From positions 1 to 34,240 of the forward strand of contig JANEMA010000017.1 of NCBI GenBank assembly GCA_024510845.1: 34,240 bases of DNA. Direction: 5' to 3'. Made by a program: the position numbers and the translations under genes. Each line of letters opens with the position of its first letter. Position 1 is the first letter of the stretch. This document shows positions 8,130 to 15,760 of the stretch, one piece after another. Below the pieces are notes generated by a model. It did no database searches and was not told the origin of the DNA. It saw only the letters and a program-made list of their open reading frames with translations. The stretch is from Gammaproteobacteria bacterium. GTDB taxonomy: Bacteria; Pseudomonadota; Gammaproteobacteria; Chromatiales; Chromatiaceae.

Positions 8130-8627
8130 ATGAGTGAGCAGGAGAGCGAAGTTCTTGAGGCGGTCACGTCTCAGGACGAGTATGCGCGCCTCTCCGAGGT
8201 GTTCGAATCGAGCGCACGCCGCTGGGAGTTGATCATCTACCCGTCCCTGTTCGCCTTTATCGTGCTGGCACTCTACGGGTTCTACCTGATCTACAATCTG
8301 CAACGTGATGTGCATTACTTAGCCATCAGTGTTGATCGCAACATGACCACACTGGCGGGCAATATGCAGGTGGTCGCCAAGAACATGGGACAGCTCACTA
8401 CCAGTGTGCGTGCCATGACGGTGAGTCTGGATTCCATCGATCAGAAGGTGGGCACGCTCGAGCCCATGCTGGCCAATATCCATTCCATGGACCAGTCGAT
8501 GCGTGCCATGACACGCACTACCGGCGCCCTGAATACCGCCGCGCAGGGGATGAATCTCCATATGTACCGCATGAACCGTGATCTGGGACGACCGATGCGG
8601 ATCATGAGCACTTTCATGCCCTGGTGA
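8130..8627 (+). CDS. Membrane-anchored methionine-rich helical protein, unknown function
   Basis: This 165-residue protein begins at the ATG at 8130. An acidic N-terminal segment of about 33 residues (EQESEVLEAV) is followed by one transmembrane helix at about residues 35-57 (IIYPSLFAFIVLALYGFYLI). The rest is a long, probably helical region with heptad-like spacing of hydrophobics (NMQVVAKNMGQLTTSVRAM and similar). It is very rich in methionine: about 14 in the last 95 residues. Such single-TM coiled-coil proteins often scaffold or bridge membrane complexes. It is the last clear member of the ParA-type cluster, 21 bases after the 25-codon ORF. Topology is not certain. It shows no HAMP or methyl-accepting signature, and I recognise no family. 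It could be the membrane partner of the ParA-type ATPase; that is inference. Confidence 0.82.
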   Translation: MSEQESEVLEAVTSQDEYARLSEVFESSARRWELIIYPSLFAFIVLALYGFYLIYNLQRDVHYLAISVDRNMTTLAGNMQVVAKNMGQLTTSVRAMTVSLDSIDQKVGTLEPMLANIHSMDQSMRAMTRTTGALNTAAQGMNLHMYRMNRDLGRPMRIMSTFMPW

Positions 8628-8877
8628 TAGCCTCTGCTGCCACCGAATTCGAGAGTTCACCCGTTGCCGACGACGCCGGTATGTGGGGCGGGTTCCTGCA
8701 GAAGATATCCCTGGATGCAGTTGACGTTCATTCGCGTGTAGCCGAACTCATTGTACGGTTTGGGCGGATGGTCATACAGGAGCCACCGGAAATCTCGTTG
8801 AGTGTGGTCACCTCCATTCTCTTGGCAGAAACTGTGTTTTCGAAGTCGGATAATCGGCCTGTAGAACGAGATAAGGC
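8628..8877. other. Intergenic remnant region after the ParA-type cluster
   Basis: No recognisable gene is present. A plus-strand frame starting at a GTG that overlaps the previous stop runs to 8887 but resembles nothing and has no ribosome binding site. A minus-strand frame continues the decayed selU/IS110 reading frame to 8808 without similarity that I can identify. The stretch is probably debris beside the insertion-sequence remnant. Confidence 0.4.
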
Positions 8878-9065
8878 TCAACTTTGAAACACTGCGTCGA
8901 TGATGGTCGGCAACTTGCGCATGGCAGCGACCAGGGCGACTTTCTCGGGTGTCCCGCCGGCCCCAGGCGTTGGTGGACATCTTTCATGCGAGGGCCATGG
9001 TGGACCGCTGAGATCGTCAACGCCGTACGAACGGCCGAACGTCTACCGTAGATGCGTCGTCGGCC
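8878..9065 (-). mobile_element. IS110-family transposase C-terminal remnant, frameshifted
   Basis: Read on the minus strand, this gives GRRRIYGRRSAVRTAL, then VHQRLGPAG, and after a one-base frame change near 8948-8956, TPEKVALVAAMRKLPTII, stopping at TGA (8880-8878). This order matches the conserved C-terminal region of IS110-family transposases, where a GRR-I-GGR-VR segment precedes a YQRL-AGKP-KVAL-ACMRKLLTI-NA segment. The N-terminal DEDD catalytic domain is absent and the frame is broken, so it cannot encode an active enzyme. It lies directly behind the selU fragment. The family assignment is by remembered consensus. Confidence 0.72.
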
Positions 9066-9194
9066 TTTATCGGCAAACTCGATTGGCGTACGCATGTCCA
9101 GCAGGGGCATGTTCTGGAGGAACAGTTTGAGCAGGTCGTCGATTTCGGGCAGGTCGGGGCGTGAGCCAGGTTGCCTGGGACGCGAGTGTATCAT
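9066..9194 (-). pseudogene. selU: tRNA 2-selenouridine synthase N-terminal fragment (rhodanese start), truncated
   Basis: On the minus strand an ATG at 9194 opens a frame reading LPEIDDLLKLFLQNMPLLDM followed by RTPIEFADKG. This resembles the start of SelU (YbbB), whose rhodanese domain begins with [24 protein letters not shown] in E. coli. After about 43 codons the similarity stops and IS110 transposase sequence begins in the same frame at about 9065. The rest of the roughly 350-residue enzyme, including the catalytic cysteine and the P-loop domain, is missing. The gene therefore looks disrupted by an insertion followed by deletion. SelU replaces sulfur by selenium at the wobble uridine of some tRNAs. 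A short generic rhodanese fragment is the alternative. Confidence 0.66.
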
Positions 9195-9227
9195 TGGGTA
9201 TCGTGTGACTGGTGCAGGAGGGCTTGG

Positions 9228-9956
9228 GTGGCGGATAGACGGTTTTCGGGCATCGCAAGGTTGTACGGTGAGGCTGGCGCCCAGGCCATTGCCAGTGCGC
9301 GCCTGTGTGTGGTGGGTGTGGGTGGTGTCGGCTCCTGGGTCGTGGAGGCGCTGGCGCGCAGTGGGGTAGGGGGGCTCACCCTGATCGACATGGATCACGT
9401 GACCGAGTCCAATATCAACCGCCAGTTGCCGGCGCTGGAATCTACTCTTGGGCGAGCCAAGATCGGGGTGCTGGCCGAGCGAGTGGTGCAGATCAATCCG
9501 GCCTGCGAGATCACTCTCGTCGATGATTTCATCTCGTCCGACAATCTGGCGCTCCTGCTCGAGCAGGCGTATGACTGGGTGCTCGATTGTATCGACAACG
9601 CTCGAGTCAAGGCTGCAATGATCGCTTGGTGCCGCATGCGTGGCCGGCGCATCGTCACCGTGGGGGCGGCAGGCGGGCAGATCGACACGACACGCGTGCG
9701 TGTCTCCGACTTGCGGCGCACCGAGCAGGATGCCTTGCTGGCGCGCACCCGCCGTATCCTGCGTCAGCAGGCGGGTTTTCCTCGCAGCTTCGATGTCCCT
9801 GCGGTGTGGTCCGACGAGCCGGTGCGTACAGTCGACAACTGTACAAACGACGGCTCGCTCAACTGTGCCGGTTTCGGTGCCTGCATGCCGGTGACGGCTG
9901 CCTTTGGTATGGCGGCTGCAGCACACGTGTTGCGCGATCTGGCGGAGGGGGTATGA
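9228..9956 (+). CDS. tcdA: tRNA threonylcarbamoyladenosine dehydratase TcdA (CsdL)
   Basis: TcdA uses ATP to cyclise the t6A37 modification of ANN-decoding tRNAs to ct6A. It is an E1/ThiF-like adenylating enzyme. The GTG at 9228 is chosen because AGGAGG at 9216-9221 lies six bases upstream and the product then starts just before RRFSGIARLYGE, as in known TcdA proteins. The nucleotide loop is VVGVGGVGSW (about residues 28-37), followed by LTLIDMDHVTESNINRQ, KIGVLAERVVQINP and DCIDNARVKAAMI. The C-terminal region has NCAGFGACMPVTAAFG, matching the SGFGA-MVTATFG segment of the family. At 242 residues it is slightly shorter than E. coli TcdA. Its stop overlaps the next gene's start as ATGA, so the two are probably co-translated. 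The start region is divergent to the selU remnant. Confidence 0.93.
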   Translation: MADRRFSGIARLYGEAGAQAIASARLCVVGVGGVGSWVVEALARSGVGGLTLIDMDHVTESNINRQLPALESTLGRAKIGVLAERVVQINPACEITLVDDFISSDNLALLLEQAYDWVLDCIDNARVKAAMIAWCRMRGRRIVTVGAAGGQIDTTRVRVSDLRRTEQDALLARTRRILRQQAGFPRSFDVPAVWSDEPVRTVDNCTNDGSLNCAGFGACMPVTAAFGMAAAAHVLRDLAEGV

Positions 9957-10573
9957 CCTTCGATTATCCAGATAGTTATGTGCCCCTGTGTCGGAGGTTG
10001 GGGCTGGATTGCGGCATTCCCTATACACCGAAATGGTCGGCCGAGGCCGATTTTCTGGAGTTGGCAGTCGATGTACTGAACAAAGAGGCCCCCGAGGTGG
10101 TCATCGAATGCAGCAGCGGCCTGAGCACACTGGTGCTGGCCCGTGCCTGTCGGCTGGCCGGGTGTGGGCATGTGTACAGCCTGGAGAATGAGGTGGAATT
10201 TGCCCGTGCCACGCGCGAGGCGCTGGCGGCCTACGATTTGCTCGATGTTGCCGATGTCTTGCATGCTCATTTGCGCGAAACCCGAATCGGAGAGGAAAGC
10301 TGGCAGTGGTATGACTTGTCGCACCTGCCTAGGGTGGTTGCGCAGATGTTGGTGATCGATGGGCCGCCGGGCTTTCTTCAGCCGCTCTCGCGCTGTCCGG
10401 CTCTGCCCATGCTGGCAGAGCGATTGGCGCCAGGATGTCGGATATTGTTGGATGATGCCGACAGGCCCGATGAGCGTGCATCGGTGGCGCGCTGGCAGAG
10501 AGAATGTCCCGGGATGTCGGTCGCCTGGCTGGAGACTTCTCGGGGCTGTGCCTCCCTGCGCTGGCCGAACTGA
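9953..10573 (+). CDS. Class I SAM-dependent methyltransferase-like protein
   Basis: A 206-residue protein starts at the ATG at 9953 in the ATGA overlap with tcdA. The Rossmann-fold motif I is visible as VVIECSSGLSTLVLARA, with a motif II acidic residue in HVYSLENEVEFA. MLVIDGPPG and ILLDDADRPDE follow, as in Methyltransf_24-type enzymes that act on small molecules or sugars. The substrate cannot be deduced. Coupling to tcdA hints at tRNA or nucleotide chemistry, but such pairings are often coincidental. It ends three bases before the convergent sulfotransferase-like gene. The fold assignment is good; the function is open. Confidence 0.8.
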   Translation: MTFDYPDSYVPLCRRLGLDCGIPYTPKWSAEADFLELAVDVLNKEAPEVVIECSSGLSTLVLARACRLAGCGHVYSLENEVEFARATREALAAYDLLDVADVLHAHLRETRIGEESWQWYDLSHLPRVVAQMLVIDGPPGFLQPLSRCPALPMLAERLAPGCRILLDDADRPDERASVARWQRECPGMSVAWLETSRGCASLRWPN

Positions 10574-10576
10574 ATC

Positions 10577-11230
10577 TCAGGAGCTGTTGTGATGGATACG
10601 CAGCTCGGCGAGAGCGGCATCCAGATCACCTTCGGCGCCGATGACCGACCAGAAGTGCAGGAAGTCTTCGTATTCCAGGCTGACCTCCAGCACGTGCGGT
10701 TTGTCACGCAGGAACAGCGCAATGTTGTGCTCGATCGTCTCCAGATAATCGCGCGCCAGCGACAGGGTGCTCATCTGTGGATCGGCGCCAATCAGGATCC
10801 CCTCACGGTAGGCCTTCATGATGCCGAAGTCGCTGCGCCGGGTAAAGCTCAGGGCTGTGGCCTCGGGATCACGCCGCAGATACACGTAGAAGGCCTGGTT
10901 GCCGTAGATGGCATCCAGTCGACCCAGCAGCCAGCTCAGGCGGTTGTCGGCCTCGATGTGGTTTTCCGGGTAAGTCAGACGTGCAGGCCCCACCAGATGT
11001 GCCCGACTCTCGTGGCCGGCGGTGTAGTTGTGTATGTGCCTGCAGGCACGAATCCAGGTGGTCGAGCCGCAGCGCCCGCTGTTGAGGACGAAGATGTTCA
11101 TGGGCGCATGATCGACTTTCGCACCAAGCTTTGGCAAGGCCGTCATTGCCCTGCTGATCCGTTTCTGTTCCTGCAGCCACCGCTCTGCCCGTTCTAGGAC
11201 TTCAGGGGAATATCGGGTTGGCTTGTTCAT
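10577..11230 (-). CDS. Sulfotransferase-family protein (PAPS-dependent, P-loop)
   Basis: This 217-residue protein starts at the ATG at 11230, with a GGAG element just upstream in the minus strand. The PAPS 5'-phosphosulfate loop is seen as IFVLNSGRCGSTTW (about residues 46-59), and the 3'-phosphate region as FYVYLRRDPEATALSFTRR. A helical C-terminal part contains a tryptophan-bearing EDFLHFWSVIG. These are the two hallmark motifs of sulfotransferases that move sulfate from PAPS to a hydroxyl or amine acceptor. The acceptor may be a cell-surface sugar, lipid or compatible solute; nothing here decides. The gene is convergent with the methyltransferase-like gene and divergent from trhP. Family call likely, acceptor unknown. 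Confidence 0.82.
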   Translation of the reverse strand: MNKPTRYSPEVLERAERWLQEQKRISRAMTALPKLGAKVDHAPMNIFVLNSGRCGSTTWIRACRHIHNYTAGHESRAHLVGPARLTYPENHIEADNRLSWLLGRLDAIYGNQAFYVYLRRDPEATALSFTRRSDFGIMKAYREGILIGADPQMSTLSLARDYLETIEHNIALFLRDKPHVLEVSLEYEDFLHFWSVIGAEGDLDAALAELRIHHNSS

Positions 11231-11450
11231 GACTCCATCCTTTCGAGGTTCGGAGTCTCCGGTTTCCACGGATACGGAAGACAGGTCAGTTTCCCCCGAA
11301 GGCCTGCCTTTCGAACCTCTCGATATCCCCGATCGGACATCGGTCAATGTCCGTTACCATGCCGGATCCACACTGAACTCAGAGTGGACACTTTATGTGC
11401 TACAAAACTGGATAATTCTATTTGTTGCCAACCCTCTGGGAGGGGAGATC

Positions 11451-12767
11451 GTGCGAATACCAGAATTGCTTTCTCCAGCTGGAACCCTGTGTAATCTGCA
11501 TTATGCCTTCGCCTATGGGGCGGATGCTGTCTATGCTGGTATGCCGCGCTATAGCCTGCGGGTACGCAACAACGATTTTGACGAGGCCAATCTGCGGGCC
11601 GGTATCGAGGAAGCGCACCGGCTGGGCCGGCAGTTCTTTGTTGCCGCCAACGTGATGCCGCACGGGGCCAAGTTGCAGACCTTTCTCGATGACATGGCAC
11701 CAGTGGTCGCGATGGGACCCGATGCGTTGATCCTGGGCGATCCTGGGCTGATCCTTCTGGCCCGTGAGCGTTGGCCGGAGGTGCCCATCCATCTCTCGGT
11801 GCAGGCCAACACCGTCAATGCTGCGGGGGTCCGTTTCTGGCAGCAGGCCGGCGTGACCCGGGTGATTCTTTCCCGCGAGCTGTCACTCGACGAGATCGCG
11901 GCCATCCGTCAGGCTTGTCCTGACATGGAGTTGGAGGTGTTCGTGCACGGTGCTCTGTGCATTGCCTATTCGGGACGTTGTTTGCTCTCGGGCTATTTCA
12001 ACCACCGTGATGCCAACCAGGGCACCTGTACCAACGCCTGCCGCTGGGGTTATCGCATCGGCCGTGAGGACTTCGAGGCCAGTCAGGACACGGCCATCTC
12101 TTCGGTGCCGCTGTCCGAAGTGCAACGTCATCCGGCGGCCGATGCCGTCTACTATCTGGAAGAGGGGCGTCGGCCCGGCGAGTTGATGCCTATCTTCGAG
12201 GACGAACACGGCACTTACATCATGAATTCGCGTGACCTGCGTGCCGTCGAGCACGTGCAACGGCTGGTCGAGATCGGCATCGATTGTCTGAAGATCGAGG
12301 GTCGTACCAAGTCGCACTACTACACTGCGCGCACCACCCAGGTCTATCGCCGTGCCATTGATGATGCCGTGAGTGGGCGACCCTTCGATCCGGCTTTGCT
12401 GGCCGAGCTGGAGCACCTGGCCAATCGTGGTTACACCGATGGTTTCTTCCAGCGTCACGAGACCCACGAATTGCAGGAATATCGAGAAGGGGCGTCGCGT
12501 GTGAGCAAGTCGCAATTCGTCGCCGAGATCGTCGGTTTCGATGCGGAATCCGGTCTGACCGATCTGGCGGTGAAGAACAAGTTCCGGGTGGGTGATGAGA
12601 TGGAGCTGGTCACCCCTGCAGGCAATCACCGTTTCCGGCTCGAGGCACTCTACGACCAGTGGGGCGATCGGCTCGAGGAAGCGCCAGGTGGTGGTTGGAG
12701 GGTGCGCGTCCCCCTGCCGGTCGTGGCCGACGAGATGGTCTTTCTCACCCGCCTGTTCCCGGCGTAA
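11451..12767 (+). CDS. trhP: Prephenate-dependent tRNA uridine(34) hydroxylase TrhP (YegQ, U32 family)
   Basis: TrhP makes 5-hydroxyuridine at the wobble position of several tRNAs, using prephenate. The GTG at 11451 is chosen because GGGAGGGGAG (11438-11447) is directly upstream and gives RIPELLSPAGTLCNLHYAF, the family's N-terminus. GADAVYAG, HLSVQANTVN and LEVFVHGALCIAYSGRC follow, then GTCTNACRWGY, FEDEHGTYIMNSRDL and CLKIEGRTKSHYY. The four cysteines of the central part are those expected to bind a 4Fe-4S cluster. At 438 residues it is close to E. coli YegQ. It is transcribed alone, divergent from the sulfotransferase-like gene. Confidence is high from near-continuous recall of the E. coli sequence; the older label peptidase U32 is a family name. 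Confidence 0.95.
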   Translation: MRIPELLSPAGTLCNLHYAFAYGADAVYAGMPRYSLRVRNNDFDEANLRAGIEEAHRLGRQFFVAANVMPHGAKLQTFLDDMAPVVAMGPDALILGDPGLILLARERWPEVPIHLSVQANTVNAAGVRFWQQAGVTRVILSRELSLDEIAAIRQACPDMELEVFVHGALCIAYSGRCLLSGYFNHRDANQGTCTNACRWGYRIGREDFEASQDTAISSVPLSEVQRHPAADAVYYLEEGRRPGELMPIFEDEHGTYIMNSRDLRAVEHVQRLVEIGIDCLKIEGRTKSHYYTARTTQVYRRAIDDAVSGRPFDPALLAELEHLANRGYTDGFFQRHETHELQEYREGASRVSKSQFVAEIVGFDAESGLTDLAVKNKFRVGDEMELVTPAGNHRFRLEALYDQWGDRLEEAPGGGWRVRVPLPVVADEMVFLTRLFPA

Positions 12768-13203
12768 GGGGTGGGTTGACCACGAAAGGTACAAAGTTGA
12801 TATGGAAGAGTCCGTGATGGACACGCTGCGCTTTGCCCGTCCTGCCAGACATCATGAAAACCTTTATGTCTTTGGGGTTTTCTGTTGGTCCAGTGTCTCG
12901 AAGGCTCGTTTCAGATGCTCCGAGGCATCGGATGAGTGGAATACCTTGAGCAGGGAGGCGTATGCAGGGCCTGGTCGAGCCCGTGGCCGGGCACATGGTG
13001 TTCCAGATACTGAATTCAGTGGACGTTCAATGGCTCGGGTGGCAGGTATGGAATGGCACAGGAAGGATCAGTAGCAGGGTGAGCCAAGGCTGTTCGGCAT
13101 GCTTGAAGGTTGGGAAGTCTTCGCGCGTGATCGGGTAGCACACGGTGTCCCAGGCCGTGGAAGCGCAGGCTGGAGTCGGTATTCTCGAGAAACTTCGTGA
13201 GTG
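12768..13203. other. Intergenic stretch with decayed inverted repeat
   Basis: No gene is recognised in this 436-base stretch. The plus-strand frame from 12802 and the minus-strand frame running from 13273 have no family resemblance. GACCACGAAAGGTACAAAG (12778-12796) and CCTTTATGTCTTTGGGGTTT (from 12861) look like the two degenerate arms of the CACGAA-type palindromic repeats found between genes in many proteobacteria. The remaining sequence is featureless to me. Confidence 0.35.
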
Positions 13204-13647
13204 TCATTTCAGCCAGTCCACCAAGTGGTTTTCCAGGGCATCGGCCTCGTCCTCGCAAATGGTACGATCGCATACCCGCTGCCCGGCCGATACCACCGAG
13301 TCCGGATCACCGGTCACCAGCGGGTGCCAGTTGGGCAGCGGTCTGCCTTCGGCCAGCAGCCGGTAGGCGCAGGATCGGGGCAACCAGCCGGGAGGGCGCA
13401 AGGTGTCGAGCGTGATGGTGACGCAGTCGGGAACCCGGGTCGAGCGATTCGCATAATCGGTACAGCGCCCGGTTGTAGCATCCAGCAGGCGACAGTGGAC
13501 ATTGGTGAAATGGATCTCTCCGGTATCTGCGTCCTCCAGCCGGTAGAGACAGCAGCGGGCGCAGCCGTCACACAGGGCCTCCCACTCCTCTCGGGTCATT
13601 TCCGCCAGTGTCTTGTGGCGCCAGAAAAAGGGGTCGGCCTGCATCAT
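13204..13647 (-). CDS. ycgN: YcgN-family (UPF0260) cysteine-cluster protein
   Basis: A 147-residue protein with the start at 13647 (13644 is equally possible, as two Met codons are adjacent). It shows the family's N-terminal FWRHKTLAEMTREEWEALCD, followed by the cysteine cluster CDGCARCCL, NVHCRLLD and CTDYANRSTRVPDC. PPGWLPRSCAYRLLAEGR and NWHPLVTGDPDSV complete the pattern. The clustered cysteines suggest metal or iron-sulfur binding, as in the wider CxxCxxCC family, but no activity is established. The length is as usual for the family. It is divergent from xerD across the AT-rich gap. Family call high, function unknown. Confidence 0.93.
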   Translation of the reverse strand: MMQADPFFWRHKTLAEMTREEWEALCDGCARCCLYRLEDADTGEIHFTNVHCRLLDATTGRCTDYANRSTRVPDCVTITLDTLRPPGWLPRSCAYRLLAEGRPLPNWHPLVTGDPDSVVSAGQRVCDRTICEDEADALENHLVDWLK

Positions 13648-13683
13648 GACAGGGCATTGTACGCGGTCGTGAAGAAGTGCGCT

Positions 13684-13918
13684 GAGTATGTTAGTGATTG
13701 TTTATACACAGTCATTGTCCGTGTGTTCCAACAAAGAAGCATTTGCACACCATTTTGCACTCATTCTCTCATAAACAACAATCAAGACTTTGTATTTGAA
13801 ATAAAAATTACATTTTTATCGAAATTATTCCTTCTGAACAGAAGGCGATGAAATCGTGCGGCCCGTGCCGGGATTTCAGCAACTTTTTCACAGAGTTATC
13901 CACAGCAAATGTGGACAA
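13684..13918. other. AT-rich region with a cluster of DnaA-box matches
   Basis: Between ycgN and xerD the base composition drops to strongly AT-rich, most clearly at 13780-13830. Exact matches to the DnaA-box consensus TTWTNCACA are at 13702-13710 (TTATACACA), 13884-13892 (TTTTTCACA) and 13896-13904 (TTATCCACA). Near matches with one mismatch are at 13741-13749, 13753-13761 and, inverted, 13910-13918 (TGTGGACAA). An AT-rich segment beside clustered boxes is the plan of a replication origin or a DnaA-binding regulatory or titration site. No dnaA, dnaN or gidA gene is nearby, and gene orientation does not diverge from this point, so an origin is only a possibility. The rest of 13648-13995 shows nothing else. 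Confidence 0.45.
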
Positions 13919-13995
13919 AGCAGAGGCCGGACAGAGTTTTGGATAGCTGGTGAGACGCTACTGTGTAAGTGCACTGGATAGGGCACAATGGCTGC

Positions 13996-14904
13996 ATGCG
14001 TGCTACTGCCCCCTTCTCGGAACAACACCTGATCGAACGCTTTGCCGATGCCTTGTGGATGGAGCGTGGGCTGTCGGACAATACCTTGGCCGGCTATCGA
14101 GCGGACTTGCGGGATCTGGCCACCTGGCTGGCGAGGGAGGGGAGTGATCTGCTGTGCGCGTCGCGCGCGGACCTGCAGGCCTATCTGGCCTCGCTGGTAC
14201 AGCGAGGGCTGAAAGTGCGAACCAGCACGCGTCGTCTGTCCGGCCTGCGCCAGTTCTATCGTTGGGCTGTCGGCGAAGGATTGACTGCCGAGGATCCCAC
14301 AGCATTGATTGAGATGCCACGGCAAGGGCGCCCCCTTCCTCATTTGCTCACGGAATCTCAGGTCGATGACTTGCTTCAGGCCCCTGGCCTCGACAGCCCC
14401 GAGGGGGTGCGTGATCGCTGTATGCTGGAATTGCTGTATGCCACGGGTCTGCGGGTGAGTGAGCTGATTGGGCTGCGCGCCGAGCAGATCAGCCTGGCTC
14501 AGGGTGTGGTGCGGGTGGTGGGCAAGGGTAACAAGGAGCGGTTGGTACCCATGGGTGACGAGGCCGCAGACTGGGTGTGCCGTTTCGCTGCTGGTGCTCG
14601 CCGTGAGCTCCTGGGCGAGCGGGTTTGCGAGGCCTTTTTCCCGACCCGCAGGGGAGCGGGGATGACACGCCAGGCTTTCTGGTATCGCATCAAGCAGTAT
14701 GCCAGACAGGCTGGTATCACCACTCCCCTGTCACCTCATACCCTGCGTCACGCCTTTGCCACCCACCTGCTGAACCATGGGGCCGATCTGCGTGTCGTAC
14801 AGTTGTTGCTCGGACACAGTTCGCTCTCGACGACCCAGATCTACACCCATGTCGCGCACGAGCGGCTGCAATGTCTGTACGAACAGCATCATCCCAGGGC
14901 CTGA
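13996..14904 (+). CDS. xerD: Site-specific tyrosine recombinase XerD
   Basis: XerD, with XerC, resolves chromosome dimers at dif under FtsK control. The ATG at 13996 gives 302 residues (E. coli 298). The N-terminal core-binding domain has DALWMERGLSDNTLAGYRADL. The catalytic set is complete: Arg153 in ATGLRVSELIGL, Lys177 in VVGKGNKERLVP, His248 and Arg251 in LSPHTLRHAFATHLLNHGAD, His274 in LLGHSSLSTTQIYTH, and nucleophile Tyr283. The C-terminus ends QHHPRA, identical to E. coli XerD and not XerC. The ribosome binding site is weak. The next gene is dsbC, the E. coli arrangement as well. No dif-like site was found in the window. Confidence 0.95.
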   Translation: MRATAPFSEQHLIERFADALWMERGLSDNTLAGYRADLRDLATWLAREGSDLLCASRADLQAYLASLVQRGLKVRTSTRRLSGLRQFYRWAVGEGLTAEDPTALIEMPRQGRPLPHLLTESQVDDLLQAPGLDSPEGVRDRCMLELLYATGLRVSELIGLRAEQISLAQGVVRVVGKGNKERLVPMGDEAADWVCRFAAGARRELLGERVCEAFFPTRRGAGMTRQAFWYRIKQYARQAGITTPLSPHTLRHAFATHLLNHGADLRVVQLLLGHSSLSTTQIYTHVAHERLQCLYEQHHPRA

Positions 14905-15010
14905 CGACAGGGCCGGCTGTTTCCACATGCGTGCGAATGGACCGGGGCGACATCTGTTGGTAGCCTTGGCTCGTTTCGGCGCATCCATTTCTTTTCGAGA
15001 GATCCGACAC

Positions 15011-15760
15011 ATGAACAGATTATTTTCGATGCTGGTATGGTCCTTGCTGACCGCCAGCCTGCTGGTCGGTCAGGCTCTGGCCACGACTGATGGTGCCGGG
15101 AAGGTGCGCGCTTCGCTGGCCGTGCTGATCCCGCACCTGAAGGTGGATTCGGTCACCGCCAGCCCCATCCCCGGCCTGTACGAGGTGACCTTCGGCAACC
15201 ATATCGTCTATGTCACCGAAGACGGCAAGTACCTGGTGCAAGGGCGTATCACCAACCTGGAGACGCGTGAACCGATCACGGAGTTGCGGGAGCGGGCACT
15301 CAAGAAGGCCCTGCTCGATCGTCTCGACGAGAAGGACATGATAGTTTACGGCGATGGGGACCTGCCGTACACGGTCACGGTCTTCACCGATATCGATTGC
15401 CCCTACTGCCGCAAGCTGCACAGCCAGGTGGATCAGTACAACCAGCAAGGGATTCGTATCCGTTACCTGGCCTATCCACGTGCCGGCCCCGGCAGCCCTT
15501 CCGAGAAGAAGGCCGAGGCCGTTTGGTGTGCGGAGGACCGCAAACAGGCGATGACCCTGGCCAAGTCGGGGGGCGAGGTGCCGTATCGCAAGTGCGACAA
15601 TCCGGTGCGCGAGCAGTATCGTCTGGGCCAGGATCTGGGTATCACGGGCACGCCGGCGCTGGTCCTGGACGATGGCGAGATTATTCCTGGCTATGTGCCG
15701 CCGAAGCGGCTGCGGGCGGCTCTGGACAAGCGCAAGGCGGCCATGGCTGGCAATAACTGA
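15011..15760 (+). CDS. dsbC: Periplasmic thiol:disulfide interchange protein DsbC
   Basis: DsbC isomerises wrong disulfides in periplasmic proteins and is kept reduced by DsbD. The ATG at 15011, 106 bases after xerD, follows a GAGAGA element. The 249-residue product has a signal peptide ending near QALA, an N-terminal dimerisation domain (PIPGLYEVTFGNHIVYVTED), a linker helix and a thioredoxin-fold domain. The active site FTDIDCPYCRKLH carries Cys130 and Cys133. A cis-proline loop (GITGTPALVLDDG) and a second cysteine pair (VWC...YRKC) match the family. The E. coli gene order xerD-dsbC is retained. Confidence is high. Confidence 0.95.
   Translation: MNRLFSMLVWSLLTASLLVGQALATTDGAGKVRASLAVLIPHLKVDSVTASPIPGLYEVTFGNHIVYVTEDGKYLVQGRITNLETREPITELRERALKKALLDRLDEKDMIVYGDGDLPYTVTVFTDIDCPYCRKLHSQVDQYNQQGIRIRYLAYPRAGPGSPSEKKAEAVWCAEDRKQAMTLAKSGGEVPYRKCDNPVREQYRLGQDLGITGTPALVLDDGEIIPGYVPPKRLRAALDKRKAAMAGNN

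Noticed and set aside
8624-8887. Plus-strand frame overlapping the stop of the helical membrane protein
   Set aside because: The GTG overlap suggested coupling, but there is no ribosome binding site or family, and the end runs into the IS remnant.
8808-10028. 406-codon minus-strand frame
   Set aside because: Most of it is antisense to tcdA. Only the part below 9194 makes sense, as the selU/IS110 remnant.
13016-13273. Minus-strand frame following ycgN
   Set aside because: It looked like a possible second gene downstream, but it overlaps the ycgN end, has no ribosome binding site and resembles nothing known.
13996-14904. Integrase of a genomic island
   Set aside because: The tyrosine recombinase ends in the XerD-specific tail and is followed by dsbC as in E. 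coli, so it is the housekeeping XerD.
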